Shown here: piece by piece, positions 8,698 through 18,700 of the stretch | Layout: each line of letters begins with the position of its first letter | How positions within the stretch are numbered: the first letter of the stretch is position 1 | Source of the DNA: Caulobacter soli | GTDB lineage: Bacteria; Pseudomonadota; Alphaproteobacteria; Caulobacterales; Caulobacteraceae | Reading direction: 5' to 3' | Length of the DNA: 64,000 nt | Assembly: GCF_011045195.1 (NCBI RefSeq) | Contig: NZ_CP049199.1 | Coordinates: 2,852,001-2,916,000, forward strand | The notes under the pieces: model-generated | Seen by the model: only the letters and a program-made list of their open reading frames with translations | The model's database searches: none | What the model was told of the DNA's origin: nothing | Program-made: the position numbers and the translations under genes

Positions 8698-11150
8698 GCG
8701 GGGACGAACTCCATCCGGCGGCTCATGGGCGTGAATTCCTCGTTGTGGCGGCCGGCCACGCGCTCGGCCCAGGGGTCGAGGCGGGCGAAACGCTGCGAGA
8801 ACACGAAGCGGTCGTAGAGGGCCTTGCGCGTGTCCGGATCAGTGACCTGGGCCTGGATGGTCTCCAGCCCCACGCGCGCCATCCACTTGTAGACCCGCTC
8901 CAGGTACCAACCCTCCTCGCGATACAGCTGCATGGCCGCGGCGATCACCCAGACCGCCTCGTCCTCGGTGGCCACGCGGGTCAGCACCTGCGTGCCCTGG
9001 ATGTGCAGGCCGGCCGCGCCGCCGATGTGGATCTCGTAGCCGCTGTCGACGCAGACCACGCCGAAGTCCTTGCAGGTGGCCTCGGCGCAGTTGCGCGGGC
9101 AACCCGACACCGCCAGCTTGACCTTGGCCGGCGCCCACGAGCCCCAGAGGAACTTCTCCAGACGGATGCCCAGGCCGGTGGAGTCCTGGGTGCCGAACCG
9201 GCACCAGTCACTGCCGACGCAGGTCTTCACCGTGCGCAGCCCCTTGGCGTAGGCGTGGCCGCTGACCATGCCGGCGGCGTTGAGGTCGGCCCAGACAGCC
9301 GGCAGATCGTCCTTCTTGACGCCCAGCAAGTCGATCCGCTGGCCGCCCGTGACCTTGACCGCCGGAATGGCGAACTTGTCGGCCACGTCGGCGATGGCCC
9401 TCAGCTCGTCGGGCGTGGTCATGCCGCCCCACATGCGCGGCACGACGGAATAGGTCCCGTCCTTCTGGATGTTGGCGTGAACCCGCTCGTTGATGTAGCG
9501 CGACTGCTTGTCGTCTCGGTATTCGGACGGCCAGGCGCACAGCAGGTAGTAGTTCAGGGCCGGGCGGCACGACGAGCAGCCGTCGGGCGTGGTCCATTCC
9601 ATGGCCTGCATGACGGCGGGCATGGACTTGAGGTCGTACGCGACGATGGCCTTGCGGACGTCCGAGTGCGGATGGCGGGTGCACTTGCACATCGGCTTGG
9701 GGCCGGTCTGCTCCTTGAACCCATCGCCCAGGGTCAGCTTCAGCACCTGCTCGACCAGCGGCGTGCACGAGCCGCACGAGGCCGAGGCCTTGGTCACCGC
9801 CTTGACGTCATCCAGCGTCGTCAGGCCCTGGGCGGTGATGGCCGAGACGATCGAACCCTTGCAGACGCCGTTGCAGCCGCAGATTTCCTGCGTATCGGGC
9901 ATGGCCGCAACGGCCGCGTTAGGGTCCAGGCCGGACAGCCCTTCCGTGATGGTCTGGCCGAAGATCAGGGTCTCGCGGATGTCGGTGACGCTGGTCCCGG
10001 CCCGCATCAGGTCGAAGTACCAGCCGCCGTCGGCGGCGTCGCCGAACAGCACCGCGCCGGCCACCTTGCCGTCCTCGATGACCACGCGCTTGTAGACGCC
10101 ACGCCCGGCGTCGCGGAACACGATGTCCTCGCAGCCTTCACCGCCCGAGAACTTGCCGGCCGAGAAGACGTCGACGCCTGAGACCTTCAGTCGGGTCGAC
10201 AGAACGGAGCCTTCATAGGCCCCCTCCCCGTCGGTCATGGACTCGGCGAGCGACCGGCACATGTCCCAGATGGGCGCGACCAGGCCGTAGCAGTTGCCCC
10301 GGTGCTCGGCGCATTCGCCCACGGCGAACACCGCCGGATCGGAGGTGCGCATGGCGTCGTCGACGACCACGCCGCGATTGACCGCCAGGCCGGCGGCCCG
10401 GGCCAGGGTCGAGTTCGGGCGGATGCCCACGGCCATGACCAGCAGGTCGCACGGCAAGGTGCGGCCGTCCTTCAGCTTCAGGCCGGTGACGTGGCCGTTC
10501 TCGCCGGTGATCTCCTCCGAATGGGCGCCCAGCACGGTCTCGACGCCGCGTTCGGCCAGGGCCTCGCGGAGCAGGAAGCCTGCGCTCTCGTCCAGCTGGC
10601 GCTCCATCAGCACGTCCATCAGGTGGACGACGGTGGCGGCCATGCCGCGCCGGGCCAAACCGTAGGCGGCTTCCAGGCCCAGCAGGCCGCCGCCGATCAC
10701 CACGGCGCGGGCGCCGGGCTTGCCGGAGGCGGCGACCATGGCCTCGACGTCGTCCAGGTCGCGGAAGGTGACCACGCCCTTCAGGTCGATGCCGGGCAGC
10801 GGCAGGCGGAACGGGTCCGAGCCCGTGGCCAGGATCAGCTTGTCGTAGGCGAGCTCCAACCCGCCCTCGGCCACCACCTTGCGGCCATCCAGGTCGATGG
10901 CGGTGACCGCGCGCCCGGCGTGCAGGGCGATGGCGTTGTCGGCGTACCAGGCCTCGTCGTTGATCACGATGTCGGCGAAGGACTTCTCCCCCGCCAGCAC
11001 CGGCGACAGCATGATGCGGTTGTAGTTCACCCGCGGCTCGGTCCCGAAGATGGCGATCTCGTAGCGGCCCGGATCGCGCTTGAGAACTTCCTCGACCGCC
11101 CGGCAACCGGCCATGCCGTTGCCGATGACGACCAGCTTTTCCTTGGTCAT
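8694..11150 (-). CDS. nirB: assimilatory nitrite reductase [NAD(P)H], large subunit
   Basis: 818-residue flavin, Fe-S and siroheme enzyme that reduces nitrite to ammonium. Domains in order: an FAD/NAD(P) pyridine nucleotide-disulfide module from residue 1 (VVIGNGMAG), a BFD-like [2Fe-2S] domain (CGCNGVCKG, CGSCTPLVEQ), then ferredoxin-like half domains. The [4Fe-4S]/siroheme ligands are in CVGSDWCRFG and SGCPRNCAEATC. The start is ATG 11150 (MTKEKLVVIG); the longer frame reaches a TTG next to the narK stop and is less likely. It is 39 nt downstream of narK. Confidence 0.92.
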   Translation of the reverse strand: MTKEKLVVIGNGMAGCRAVEEVLKRDPGRYEIAIFGTEPRVNYNRIMLSPVLAGEKSFADIVINDEAWYADNAIALHAGRAVTAIDLDGRKVVAEGGLELAYDKLILATGSDPFRLPLPGIDLKGVVTFRDLDDVEAMVAASGKPGARAVVIGGGLLGLEAAYGLARRGMAATVVHLMDVLMERQLDESAGFLLREALAERGVETVLGAHSEEITGENGHVTGLKLKDGRTLPCDLLVMAVGIRPNSTLARAAGLAVNRGVVVDDAMRTSDPAVFAVGECAEHRGNCYGLVAPIWDMCRSLAESMTDGEGAYEGSVLSTRLKVSGVDVFSAGKFSGGEGCEDIVFRDAGRGVYKRVVIEDGKVAGAVLFGDAADGGWYFDLMRAGTSVTDIRETLIFGQTITEGLSGLDPNAAVAAMPDTQEICGCNGVCKGSIVSAITAQGLTTLDDVKAVTKASASCGSCTPLVEQVLKLTLGDGFKEQTGPKPMCKCTRHPHSDVRKAIVAYDLKSMPAVMQAMEWTTPDGCSSCRPALNYYLLCAWPSEYRDDKQSRYINERVHANIQKDGTYSVVPRMWGGMTTPDELRAIADVADKFAIPAVKVTGGQRIDLLGVKKDDLPAVWADLNAAGMVSGHAYAKGLRTVKTCVGSDWCRFGTQDSTGLGIRLEKFLWGSWAPAKVKLAVSGCPRNCAEATCKDFGVVCVDSGYEIHIGGAAGLHIQGTQVLTRVATEDEAVWVIAAAMQLYREEGWYLERVYKWMARVGLETIQAQVTDPDTRKALYDRFVFSQRFARLDPWAERVAGRHNEEFTPMSRRMEFVPA

Positions 11151-11189
11151 GGTTTTGCTCACTGGAAGAGGAGGATCAGACGCGGCCAA

Positions 11190-12413
11190 TCAAACTCGGA
11201 TCGGACGGGCGTCGGCGCCGTGCAGGGTCGGCCAGACCGCGCGCCAGCGGGCCTTCAGGCCGTGCAGGGCCACCAGGGCGAACACCGCCAGGGCCGCGAA
11301 CCCGAGGAAGCCGATCTGGTAGGAACCGGTCAGCTTCTTGGCCATGCCCAGGGACGAGGCCAGGTAGAAGCCGCCGATCCCGCCGGTCATGCCGATCAGG
11401 CCGGTCATGACGCCGATCTCCTTGCGGAACCGCTGGGGGGCCAGCTGGAACACCGCCCCGTTGCCAGCGCCCAGGGCCAGCATCGAGAACATCAGCACCG
11501 CCAGGGCCGCCCAGGCGGAGCCGGCGTGGAAGCTGGCGGCGGTCAGGCCCAGGGCCGCCAGGGCGAAGACCACGGTCAGGGTCCGCACCCCGCCGAAGCG
11601 GTCGGCCAGGGCCCCGCCGACCGGACGGATGAACGATCCGGCGAACACACAGGCGGCGGTGAAGAAGCCGGCGATCACCGGGGTCAGGCCGTATTCGGCG
11701 TTGAAATAGATGGTCAGGGACGAGGCCAGGCCGACGAAGCCGCCGAAGGTGACCGCATAGAGCAGCATCAGCCACCAGGCGTCCGGGACCTTCAACACGT
11801 CCATATATTCGACCAGCGTCTTGGGCGCGGGCTGTTCGGGAGCGTCCTTGGCCAGCAGCAGGTAGACGACGAAGGCGATGGCCAGCGGGATGGCGGCCAG
11901 GCCGATGACGTTCTGCCAGCCGAACGCCTTGGCCAGCAGCGGCGCGAACAGGGCGGCCAGGGCCGTGCCGCTGTTGCCGGCGCCGGCGATGCCCAGGGCC
12001 AGGCCCTGGTGCTCCTGCGGATACCAGCGCGAGGCCAGCGGCAGGGCCACCGCGAACGAGGCCCCGGCCACGCCAAGCACGACGCCTAGGGCCAGCACTT
12101 GGTGATAGTTATGGATGCCAAGGCCCCAGGCGAGGGCCAGGCCTGCCAGCACGACCAGTTGGCTGATGATCCCGGTCTTCTTGGGGCCGATCCGGTCGAC
12201 CAGCACGCCGTTGACCAGGCGCAGCACCGCGCCGGCCAGGACCGGGATGGCGACCATCAGGCCCTTCTGGGCGGGGTCGAGGTGGAAGTCCTTGGCGATG
12301 GCCACGCCCAGCGGGCCCAGGATCACCCAGACCATGAAGCTGAGGTCGAAATACAGGAACGCGGCGAACAGGGTCGGCGTGTGGCCGGCCTTCAGGAAAT
12401 CACGGGAGATCAT
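11190..12413 (-). CDS. narK: nitrate/nitrite MFS transporter
   Basis: 407-residue NarK/NasA-type permease of the major facilitator superfamily with about 12 hydrophobic segments, in the inner membrane. Gly-rich segments such as GAGNSGTALAALFAPLLA and GAGNGAVFQLAPQRF resemble the nitrate signatures in TM5 and TM11 of nitrate porters. The start is ATG 12413 (MISRDFLKAG) with GAGG upstream. It is the first gene after the nas leader and should supply nitrate to NasA. The symbol may be nasA in other nomenclature; narK is used to avoid confusion with the reductase. Confidence 0.88.
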   Translation of the reverse strand: MISRDFLKAGHTPTLFAAFLYFDLSFMVWVILGPLGVAIAKDFHLDPAQKGLMVAIPVLAGAVLRLVNGVLVDRIGPKKTGIISQLVVLAGLALAWGLGIHNYHQVLALGVVLGVAGASFAVALPLASRWYPQEHQGLALGIAGAGNSGTALAALFAPLLAKAFGWQNVIGLAAIPLAIAFVVYLLLAKDAPEQPAPKTLVEYMDVLKVPDAWWLMLLYAVTFGGFVGLASSLTIYFNAEYGLTPVIAGFFTAACVFAGSFIRPVGGALADRFGGVRTLTVVFALAALGLTAASFHAGSAWAALAVLMFSMLALGAGNGAVFQLAPQRFRKEIGVMTGLIGMTGGIGGFYLASSLGMAKKLTGSYQIGFLGFAALAVFALVALHGLKARWRAVWPTLHGADARPIRV

Positions 12414-12667
12414 GATGCGCCTCGGATGTTGCGTGTCTGCGAGAGCGGGACGCTGATCGCGCCCCGGACGGGTGACCGCATCCGAGCGGTCGTCTCTGGC
12501 AGCCACGAACGCCGTTGTCCGGAGGCCTGACGCTAGTGAAGGATCAGACGGCCGGCGCTGTCACGCGGCGTGTTGCGGTGCGGCGTGATACGGGGCGCGT
12601 TCGTGCAGTTGCTCAGCAGACAGGCAGCGGCGGCGCCTGAAGCATGAGCAAAACACCTCCCCTTTAG
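12414..12667 (-). promoter_or_regulatory. nas leader region with candidate NasT-target hairpins
   Basis: About 250 nt of leader upstream of narK. In the RNA a perfect 6-bp stem with a hexaloop UCGGAU lies at 12491-12474. It is followed by an 8-bp stem (one G-U pair, loop GAUCA) at 12466-12446. ANTAR proteins such as NasT bind paired hairpins with hexanucleotide loops; here G4 of the loop matches but A1 does not, so the match is partial. A GG-N10-GC arrangement near 12648-12664 would also fit a weak sigma-54 promoter. The assignment rests mainly on context (nasT and nasS directly upstream). Confidence 0.45.
12613..12645 (-). CDS. possible 10-residue leader peptide upstream of narK
   Basis: A short frame ATG...TGA encodes MLQAPPLPVC, with a GGAGG at 12656-12660, 10 nt before the ATG. 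It lies in the nas leader, upstream of the hairpins, and is too short for normal gene calling. Proline and cysteine codons near its end could influence ribosome position. It is speculative and no homologue is known to me. Confidence 0.2.
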   Translation of the reverse strand: MLQAPPLPVC

Positions 12668-12770
12668 CCAACGGCCCGGCGAAGGCCGGGACCAAGCGGC
12701 ATGCACAGGTCATGGCGCAGCGCCTCGTCCGGACGCTCGACTTAGGCCCCGGCCTTCGCCGGGCCGTTGG
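12668..12770 (-). terminator. large perfect inverted repeat between nasS and narK (terminator/attenuator)
   Basis: Two 23-bp perfectly complementary arms, 12668-12690 and 12748-12770, flank a 57-nt spacer. The repeat begins 12 nt after the nasS stop codon, between the regulatory genes and the structural genes. No U-tract follows. It could stop nasTS transcripts, protect their 3' end, or represent an intergenic REP-type element. Confidence 0.6.
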
Positions 12771-12782
12771 GCGTTTATCGGG

Positions 12783-13907
12783 TTAGGATGTTCGACCGAT
12801 GGCGAACGAGGCCGCATACCCCCGCGCGTCCGCCGGATCGAACGCCTTGCCGTCGAACAGGGCCGAGGCCGGGGGCGCGGCGTCGGCGAACACCTGGGCT
12901 GGCTCCAGCACCGGCCCCAGCGACAGGGCCGCCTCGCGAAACAGATCCGGGCGATAGACGCGGTCGGCGACGGCGCTCAGGTCCGCGTCCGGCCCCACCT
13001 GACCCCAGCGCGCCATCTGCGACAGGAACCACAGGGCGTGCTCGCGGCGCGGCAGGCCGGCGGCGTCGCGGTGGAAGACGATTTCGGCCTTCAGGGCCCG
13101 GGCGACGACCTCGGCCTCGACGCCCACATGGTCGGGCCGCGACAGCAGGGCGACCAGCTCGGCGTGGTTGCCCGGCTCGTCGGCCCAGGCCGAGGCGCGG
13201 ATCAGGGCGCGCAGGGCGGCCCGCAGCTCGTCGCCATGGCGATCGGCCCAGGCGGCGGTGACGCCGAACACCTTGTCCGGTCCCCCCGGCCAGAACTGCG
13301 AGGCCTTGATCAGCACCTCGCCCAGGTCCTCGTCGACGGCGACGGCGTTCCAGGGCGCGCCGACGCAGAAGCCGTCGATCTCGCCCGAGCCCAGCAGCTC
13401 GACCATCCGCGGCGGCGGGATGACCACCAGGCGCACGTCGCGGTCGGGATCGATCCCCGCCTGGCCCAGCCAATAGCGCAGGAAGTAGTTGTGCATCGAA
13501 TGGGGGAAGACCACCGCGAAGGTCAGCGGCGGCGCGCCCTGCCCTCGCCGACGCTCGACCACGGTCGCCAGCGCCTGGGCCGTGACCAGCGGCGCGGCCA
13601 TGGCCTCGGGATCGGCCTCGCGCAGCAGCGCCGCCAGCTTGACCCCGACGGTGATCGCGCTGCCGTTCTGGTTCAGAGCCAGCGGAACCAGCATGGACTC
13701 GGCGGCCAAGGCCATCGGCGCCAGCATGTGCGCGCCGTCCAGCGCCCCGACGCCGACCTTGTCGCGAATGGTGGCCCACGAGGCCTCGCGGCTCAGCGCC
13801 ACCTCCAGGCCCTCCTCGGCGAAGAAGCCCTGGGCCTTGGCCACGACCAGCGGCGCGCAGTCGGTCAGTGGGATGAAGCCCAGGGTCAGGTCGGCCAGCC
13901 CGCTCAC
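12783..13907 (-). CDS. nasS: nitrate/nitrite sensor protein NasS (NrtA-like)
   Basis: 374-residue protein with the periplasmic-binding-protein-like fold of NrtA/SsuA, beginning directly in the fold (LGFIPLTDCAPLVVAKAQGFF). It lacks any signal peptide or lipobox, so it should be cytoplasmic. Known NasS proteins bind nitrate or nitrite and hold NasT inactive until ligand arrives. The start is GTG 13907, overlapping the nasT stop as GTGA, so the two are made together as expected for a stoichiometric complex. An ABC-transporter NrtA role is unlikely because no permease or ATPase genes are nearby. Confidence 0.88.
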   Translation of the reverse strand: MSGLADLTLGFIPLTDCAPLVVAKAQGFFAEEGLEVALSREASWATIRDKVGVGALDGAHMLAPMALAAESMLVPLALNQNGSAITVGVKLAALLREADPEAMAAPLVTAQALATVVERRRGQGAPPLTFAVVFPHSMHNYFLRYWLGQAGIDPDRDVRLVVIPPPRMVELLGSGEIDGFCVGAPWNAVAVDEDLGEVLIKASQFWPGGPDKVFGVTAAWADRHGDELRAALRALIRASAWADEPGNHAELVALLSRPDHVGVEAEVVARALKAEIVFHRDAAGLPRREHALWFLSQMARWGQVGPDADLSAVADRVYRPDLFREAALSLGPVLEPAQVFADAAPPASALFDGKAFDPADARGYAASFAIGRTS

Positions 13908-14482
13908 GAGGCGTCGCCCTTCAGCACGCCGGCGAAGGCCAGCAGATCGGCGGCCACCGTGCCGATCGGCTTGCCCCGGTCCATGGCCAGCTTGCGCAGC
14001 AGGCGATAGGCGCCGTCCTCGTCCAGGCCGCGCTCCTTCATCAGCAGGCCCTTGGCCCGCTCGACGATCTTGCGCGACTCCAGATCGGCCTTGGCCTTGG
14101 CCAGATCGCCGCGAAGCTGCTGGGTCAGGGCGAAGCGGCTGATGGCCACGTCGAGGATCGAGCGCACACGGCTGGGCGTCAGGCCGTCGACCACATAGGC
14201 CGCGACCCCGGCCCGCACGGCCTGCTCGGCCAGGCCCGGTTCGGAGCGGTCGACGAACATCACCACGGGGCGCGGATTGTGCTGGCCCGCCTCGCGCAGA
14301 CTTTCCAGCGTGTCGCGGTCGGGACTGTCGGCGGCGACCACCACCACGTCGGGCGCGAAGTCCGCGGCCTCTCGCTCGTCGAAGACGGCCGCGCGGCGCA
14401 CCTCCAGCGGCTGCACGCCCGCGAGCCCCTCGGCCACGAGGGCGGCGCGCGCGGGATCGGGATCGATGACGAGGACGCGCAT
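13904..14482 (-). CDS. nasT: ANTAR-domain antitermination response regulator NasT
   Basis: 192 residues: an N-terminal receiver-like domain (LVIDPDPARAALVAEGL) and a C-terminal ANTAR helix bundle at about residues 125-185 (ESRKIVERAKGLLMKERGL). ANTAR proteins bind RNA hairpins and prevent termination. NasT does this in nitrate operon leaders when released by NasS. The receiver keeps only Asp8 and Asp10 near its first strand and has no clear phospho-acceptor, as usual for NasT. The start is ATG 14482 with GGAGG 3 nt upstream. It is the first gene of the cluster. Confidence 0.9.
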   Translation of the reverse strand: MRVLVIDPDPARAALVAEGLAGVQPLEVRRAAVFDEREAADFAPDVVVVAADSPDRDTLESLREAGQHNPRPVVMFVDRSEPGLAEQAVRAGVAAYVVDGLTPSRVRSILDVAISRFALTQQLRGDLAKAKADLESRKIVERAKGLLMKERGLDEDGAYRLLRKLAMDRGKPIGTVAADLLAFAGVLKGDAS

Positions 14483-14621
14483 GCCTCCGCCCTAAGTCCG
14501 TCCTGCGACTGGGGGGAGCGGTGAAGGTCCATCGCGGTCGGACTTACTCAATCAGCCTGGTATTTGCACACCATAGCCCGAAATAGCGGCGCCGGAAGAC
14601 CGTCCGAAGGACCGAACACCG

Positions 14622-15677
14622 TCAGCGCGCTTCCCGCAGCCGGATCCAGGCCGCCGGTTTCTTGCCCGTCTTGGCCGACACCGCGTCGCGCACGGCCGCG
14701 TAGCGCGGGTCCAGCAGCGCGGCCAGGCCATAGGTGCCCACCGCGTTCGAAACGTCCCACGGATGGGGCGCATATTCCTCCTGGCCGGCGGCGGCGCGGT
14801 CGCGGTCGAACTGGATCCTGGAGTTGGCGAACTCGATATGGGTCTTCTCGCCCCTGGCGTAGGGGACCAGCCAGTCCAGCGCGGCGGCCAGGCTGACGCC
14901 GTTGGCGGCGCGCCAATCCAGCCAGTTCTCGCCATGGGCCTGGGCGGCCAGGGCCGCCATCATCAGCGGGTCCAGGTCATAGGTGACGTAGTGCAAGGCG
15001 TCGCGTTCGTGGAAATCGAACACCGAGCCGTCCGGCTGGATGTTGGCGGCCACCTGGGCGCGGTAGGCCGCCCTGGCGCGGTCGATCAGCTTGACGTCGC
15101 CGGTCTGGAACGCGGCCATGGTCGCCAGCTTGACGCGATGGCTTTGCCAATTGGTCTCGAAATTCTTGGGCTTGGCGTCCATGGCGTCGAGATAGCCGGC
15201 GGCCATGCCGCGCCACAGCGTGTCGACCTTGGCGCGGGTCGCGGCCGGCAGGTCGGCCTCGGTCAGGTCGTAGGCCATCAGCAAGGTGTCGAAGCCGGTC
15301 TCGTCGATCGGGTTGAGCGACGGCTCGTAGATGCCGGCCCAGGCCTCCAGATAGCGGCCGGCCTGGTCGAGATAGGCGCGGTCGCCGGTCAGCCGCCAGG
15401 CCAGGGCCAGGTTCAGCACGATCGGCTGGTCTTCCTTGGCCTTCAGGCTGATCTCCCGGATGCCCTTGCCCGGCAGGGTGCCTTCGGTGTGCAGCTTGGG
15501 GATCGCGCCCGGCGGACGGCCCAGGGCGGCCTTGGCTTTGGCGATCAAGTCCTGGGCCGCCGGAGTCTTAGCGGCGGCCTTGGCGTAGTCGGGACCCAGC
15601 AGGGCGTAGTCCGCAGCCAGGGCCGGCGAGGCCAGCAGAGCCAGGGCGCAGGCCGCGCCCGTCAGCAGGGTCTTCAT
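14622..15677 (-). CDS. exported alginate lyase family protein (PL5-like fold)
   Basis: 351 residues with a Sec signal peptide (MKTLLTGAACALALLASPALA, cleavage about residue 21). An all-alpha alginate_lyase domain follows. The catalytic-type motif NWQSHRVK is near residue 176, and HERDALHYVTYDL further on fits the conserved tyrosine-bearing region. Members cleave uronate-containing polysaccharides by beta-elimination; the real substrate (alginate, glucuronan or other) cannot be read from sequence. It is downstream of a TBDR gene on the same strand, separated by a strong hairpin, so the two likely form a uronate-polymer uptake locus. Confidence 0.75.
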   Translation of the reverse strand: MKTLLTGAACALALLASPALAADYALLGPDYAKAAAKTPAAQDLIAKAKAALGRPPGAIPKLHTEGTLPGKGIREISLKAKEDQPIVLNLALAWRLTGDRAYLDQAGRYLEAWAGIYEPSLNPIDETGFDTLLMAYDLTEADLPAATRAKVDTLWRGMAAGYLDAMDAKPKNFETNWQSHRVKLATMAAFQTGDVKLIDRARAAYRAQVAANIQPDGSVFDFHERDALHYVTYDLDPLMMAALAAQAHGENWLDWRAANGVSLAAALDWLVPYARGEKTHIEFANSRIQFDRDRAAAGQEEYAPHPWDVSNAVGTYGLAALLDPRYAAVRDAVSAKTGKKPAAWIRLREAR

Positions 15678-15699
15678 GTGACGCGTCTCTTCGAACTGG

Positions 15700-15733
15700 A
15701 AAAGAAAAAGGGGCCGAGCTCGCGCCCGGCCCC
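15700..15733 (-). terminator. intrinsic terminator between the TBDR and alginate lyase genes
   Basis: On the minus strand a GGGGCCG/CGGCCCC stem (15733-15727 with 15716-15710) is followed by the T-rich run TTTTTCTTTT. This is the clearest Rho-independent terminator in the window. It lies 10 nt after the TBDR stop and 33 nt before the lyase start, so lyase expression would be reduced relative to the receptor. Confidence 0.75.
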
Positions 15734-15742
15734 AGGGAGGGA

Positions 15743-18700
15743 TCAGAACTTGGCGCGCATCGTCACCTGATAGGTGCGGCCGTCGTAGTCGATCCGGCGC
15801 GGCAGCATCGGATCGTTCTCGTACTCCGAGCGCGTCGCGTCGGTCAGGTTGAAGGCGTCGACCGAGATCGTGAGGGCCTCGCTGATGTTGTACGAGGCCG
15901 AGGCGTCCAGCTGGCTGCGCGCCTTGACGGTGCGGGCGTCGCCGACGAACGAATTGCCGGCGGCCAGGTCGTACTTGTCACGCCAGTTGTAGACCAGGCG
16001 CACGCCGAACTTGTCGGACTCGTAGAAGCCGATCAGGTTCAGGTTGTTCTTCGACACGCTGGGCAGGGTGATGTCCTTTCCCGCCGTGTCCTTCCCGTCG
16101 ATATTGACGAACGAGTAGTTGAACGCGCCGCCGAAGTTTTTCCAGAAGCCCCGCAGGAAGTCGAAGTTCTGCTGGATGTTGAACTCAACGCCGGTGACCG
16201 TCATGGCGTTCTGGTTGGTCTGGCCGCTGATATTGACCTGGGCCTTCTTCTGCACGCCGCCGATGTTGAACGTGTTGGAGCTCATGCACTTGGGCGTGCC
16301 GCTGGAATTGTCGACCGTCAGCGTGCCCAGATTGACGTCGAGGCCGGGGATCTGGCCGTTGGCCGGGCACAGGGCCGCCCCGTCGGTGATCGGGCCGATA
16401 TAGCCGTCGATCTTCTTGCGGTAGACCGCCAGCGACACCAGGCCGCCGGGGCGGTTGTACCACTCCAGCGACAGGTCCAGGGAGTCGGAGGTGTAGGGCT
16501 TCAGGTCGGTCGCGCCGATGGTCACGGTGTAGACCGGGTCGATCGTCAGGTCGGTCGGAACCTGGACGTAGCTGGTGGGCACGATGTCGCGCGGCTGCGG
16601 GCGGACATAGGTCGAATAGGCCGCGAAACGCAGGATCAGGTCCTCGCGCAGGTCAGCCGCCAGCACCAGCGACGGCAGCCAGTAGTCGTAGTGACGGCTG
16701 TAGTCCTTGGTGGTCAGCGAGTGGTTGACCGGTCCCGCCGCCGTCGCCTGGGCGCTGGAACAGTTCGCGCAGTTCAGCGCCGTGATGTCGTTCTGGGTGT
16801 ACTCGTAGCGCGCGCCCAGGGCGCCGCGCACCGGAACATTGCCCAGGTCGACCTTGAACTTCGCCATCAGATAGGCGGAGTAGACGTCGTTGGCGTTGGT
16901 GAAGTTGTTGTTCCAGTAGTTGCCGTCCCAATAGTTGTTCACGAAGCCATAGGGCGTCAGGAACACGCCGGTGGCCGGGTTCATCGCGAACTGGGCCGGC
17001 AGGGCGGCGGTGTTGATCGGCGTGATCGCCGACAGGATGCGGTTGACGTCCACGTTCATCCAGTTGGACGTCGGCCCGCCCGCCTTGCCGCCGAAGAAGT
17101 CCTGGGCGTAGGACAGCTGCGAGGCCATGTCGGGCGTGATGTTCTGGGTCTGGGCGCCCAGCGAGGTGTTGCGCGAGCCGCTCGAGACGAACTTCAGCCG
17201 CTCGGCCCGGCCGCCGAACTGGATGCTGGTCAGGAACGGGGTCTCGGCGAAGGTCCGTTCGAAATCGAGCTGGAACGAGTCCAGGTCGTTGTCGGCCTTG
17301 CCGTTGGTGCCGGTGATCCCGAACTTGTGGCCGGCGATGCCCGCCGCCTGCCCCGGCATCTGGGCGCCGGCCTGGGTGGCCTGGTTGGCGGCGGTCGGGA
17401 TGGTGTAGCCGCCCGCCAGGATATGGGTGGCCAGCGGTGTGTTCAGGATGGCCGTGTAGTCGGCCAGGTTGGACCCGTGCAGATCGACCGAGGTGGTGAT
17501 GCCATTGAGGCCGCTCAGGTTGCGATACGGGTTCTGGATGACGTCCAGCTCGATCTGATTGGCCTGCGCCTTGGCGCGCGAGACCGTCAGATTGGCGGTC
17601 ATGCGCCAGTCGTCGTTCTTGAACTCCAGGGTCGGGTTGATGGCCCAGGTCGAGTTCTCGGCCGGCTCGGAGCGGACCGAGTCGAAGGTGTTGATGTTCT
17701 CGGCCGAGAACTTGTTGATGTAGGCGCGCGGGCCGTTCGGCGTCTGGACGATGTAGGGCGTGCCGATGTCGGTGATGTGCGCCACGGCCGAGCCGGCCAC
17801 CAGGCCGGTGTTGGTGCCCTGGCCGCCACCGGCGTCGATGTAGAGGAGGTTGTTGGTGGCGTCGTCGAGCTTGCGATCCGTCAGGAAGGCGTTGGCGCCC
17901 AGCTTCCAGTTCTCATTGATCTGCCACTCGAAACCGGTCGCGGCCGAGATCGTGGTGCCGCGGTTGTACTTGACCAGCTGGCGCGTCTGGCTGGGATAGT
18001 AGACCCCGCCCGGATTGGCGGCGGCCAGGGCGTCATAGACCGGGTTCTGGCCAGCGGCCTTCTGGTTGCCCACCTGGATCGCGCCCAGCTTGTTGGCCCA
18101 CGAGTTCACGGTGATGGAGTCGCGACGGAACTTCTCGTCCTTCCAGGCCACCACCCCGAACACGGCGAAGTCGTCGGTCAGGTGCTTGTTGTAGCCCAGA
18201 GAAGCCAGCGGGCTGCCCAGGTCACCCAGGTCGTTGTACTCGTACGAGACCTTGGCGAAGCCGCCGTCCTTGCGCTGCAGGGCGGGCGCGATGCGCAGGT
18301 CGATATTGCCCGACAGACCGCCGGCCAGGTCCGACGCCAGCGGCGACTTAATCACGTTGATCGCGGTGAAGATGTCGGAGTTGAAGGCGCCCAGCGGGGT
18401 CGAGCCGTTCAGCACCGGGTCGGCGAAGGCGCCGCCGTTCAGGGTGGTGCGGGCGAAGGTGCCGGGCAGGCCGCGCAGGCTGATGGTGGCGTTGCGGCTG
18501 TCGGCCTCGCGGTTGATCTGGATGCCGGGCACGCGCTGGATGGCTTCGCCGACGTTGAGGTCCGGGAAGCGGCCCAGGCCATCGGACGAGATGCCGTCGG
18601 ACACCTGCAGGGTGTCGCGCTTGGTGGCGATGGCGTTGGCATAGGCGGCGCGGAAACCGGTTACCACGACAGTGTCAACAACGCTGTCCTCGGTTTTCGC

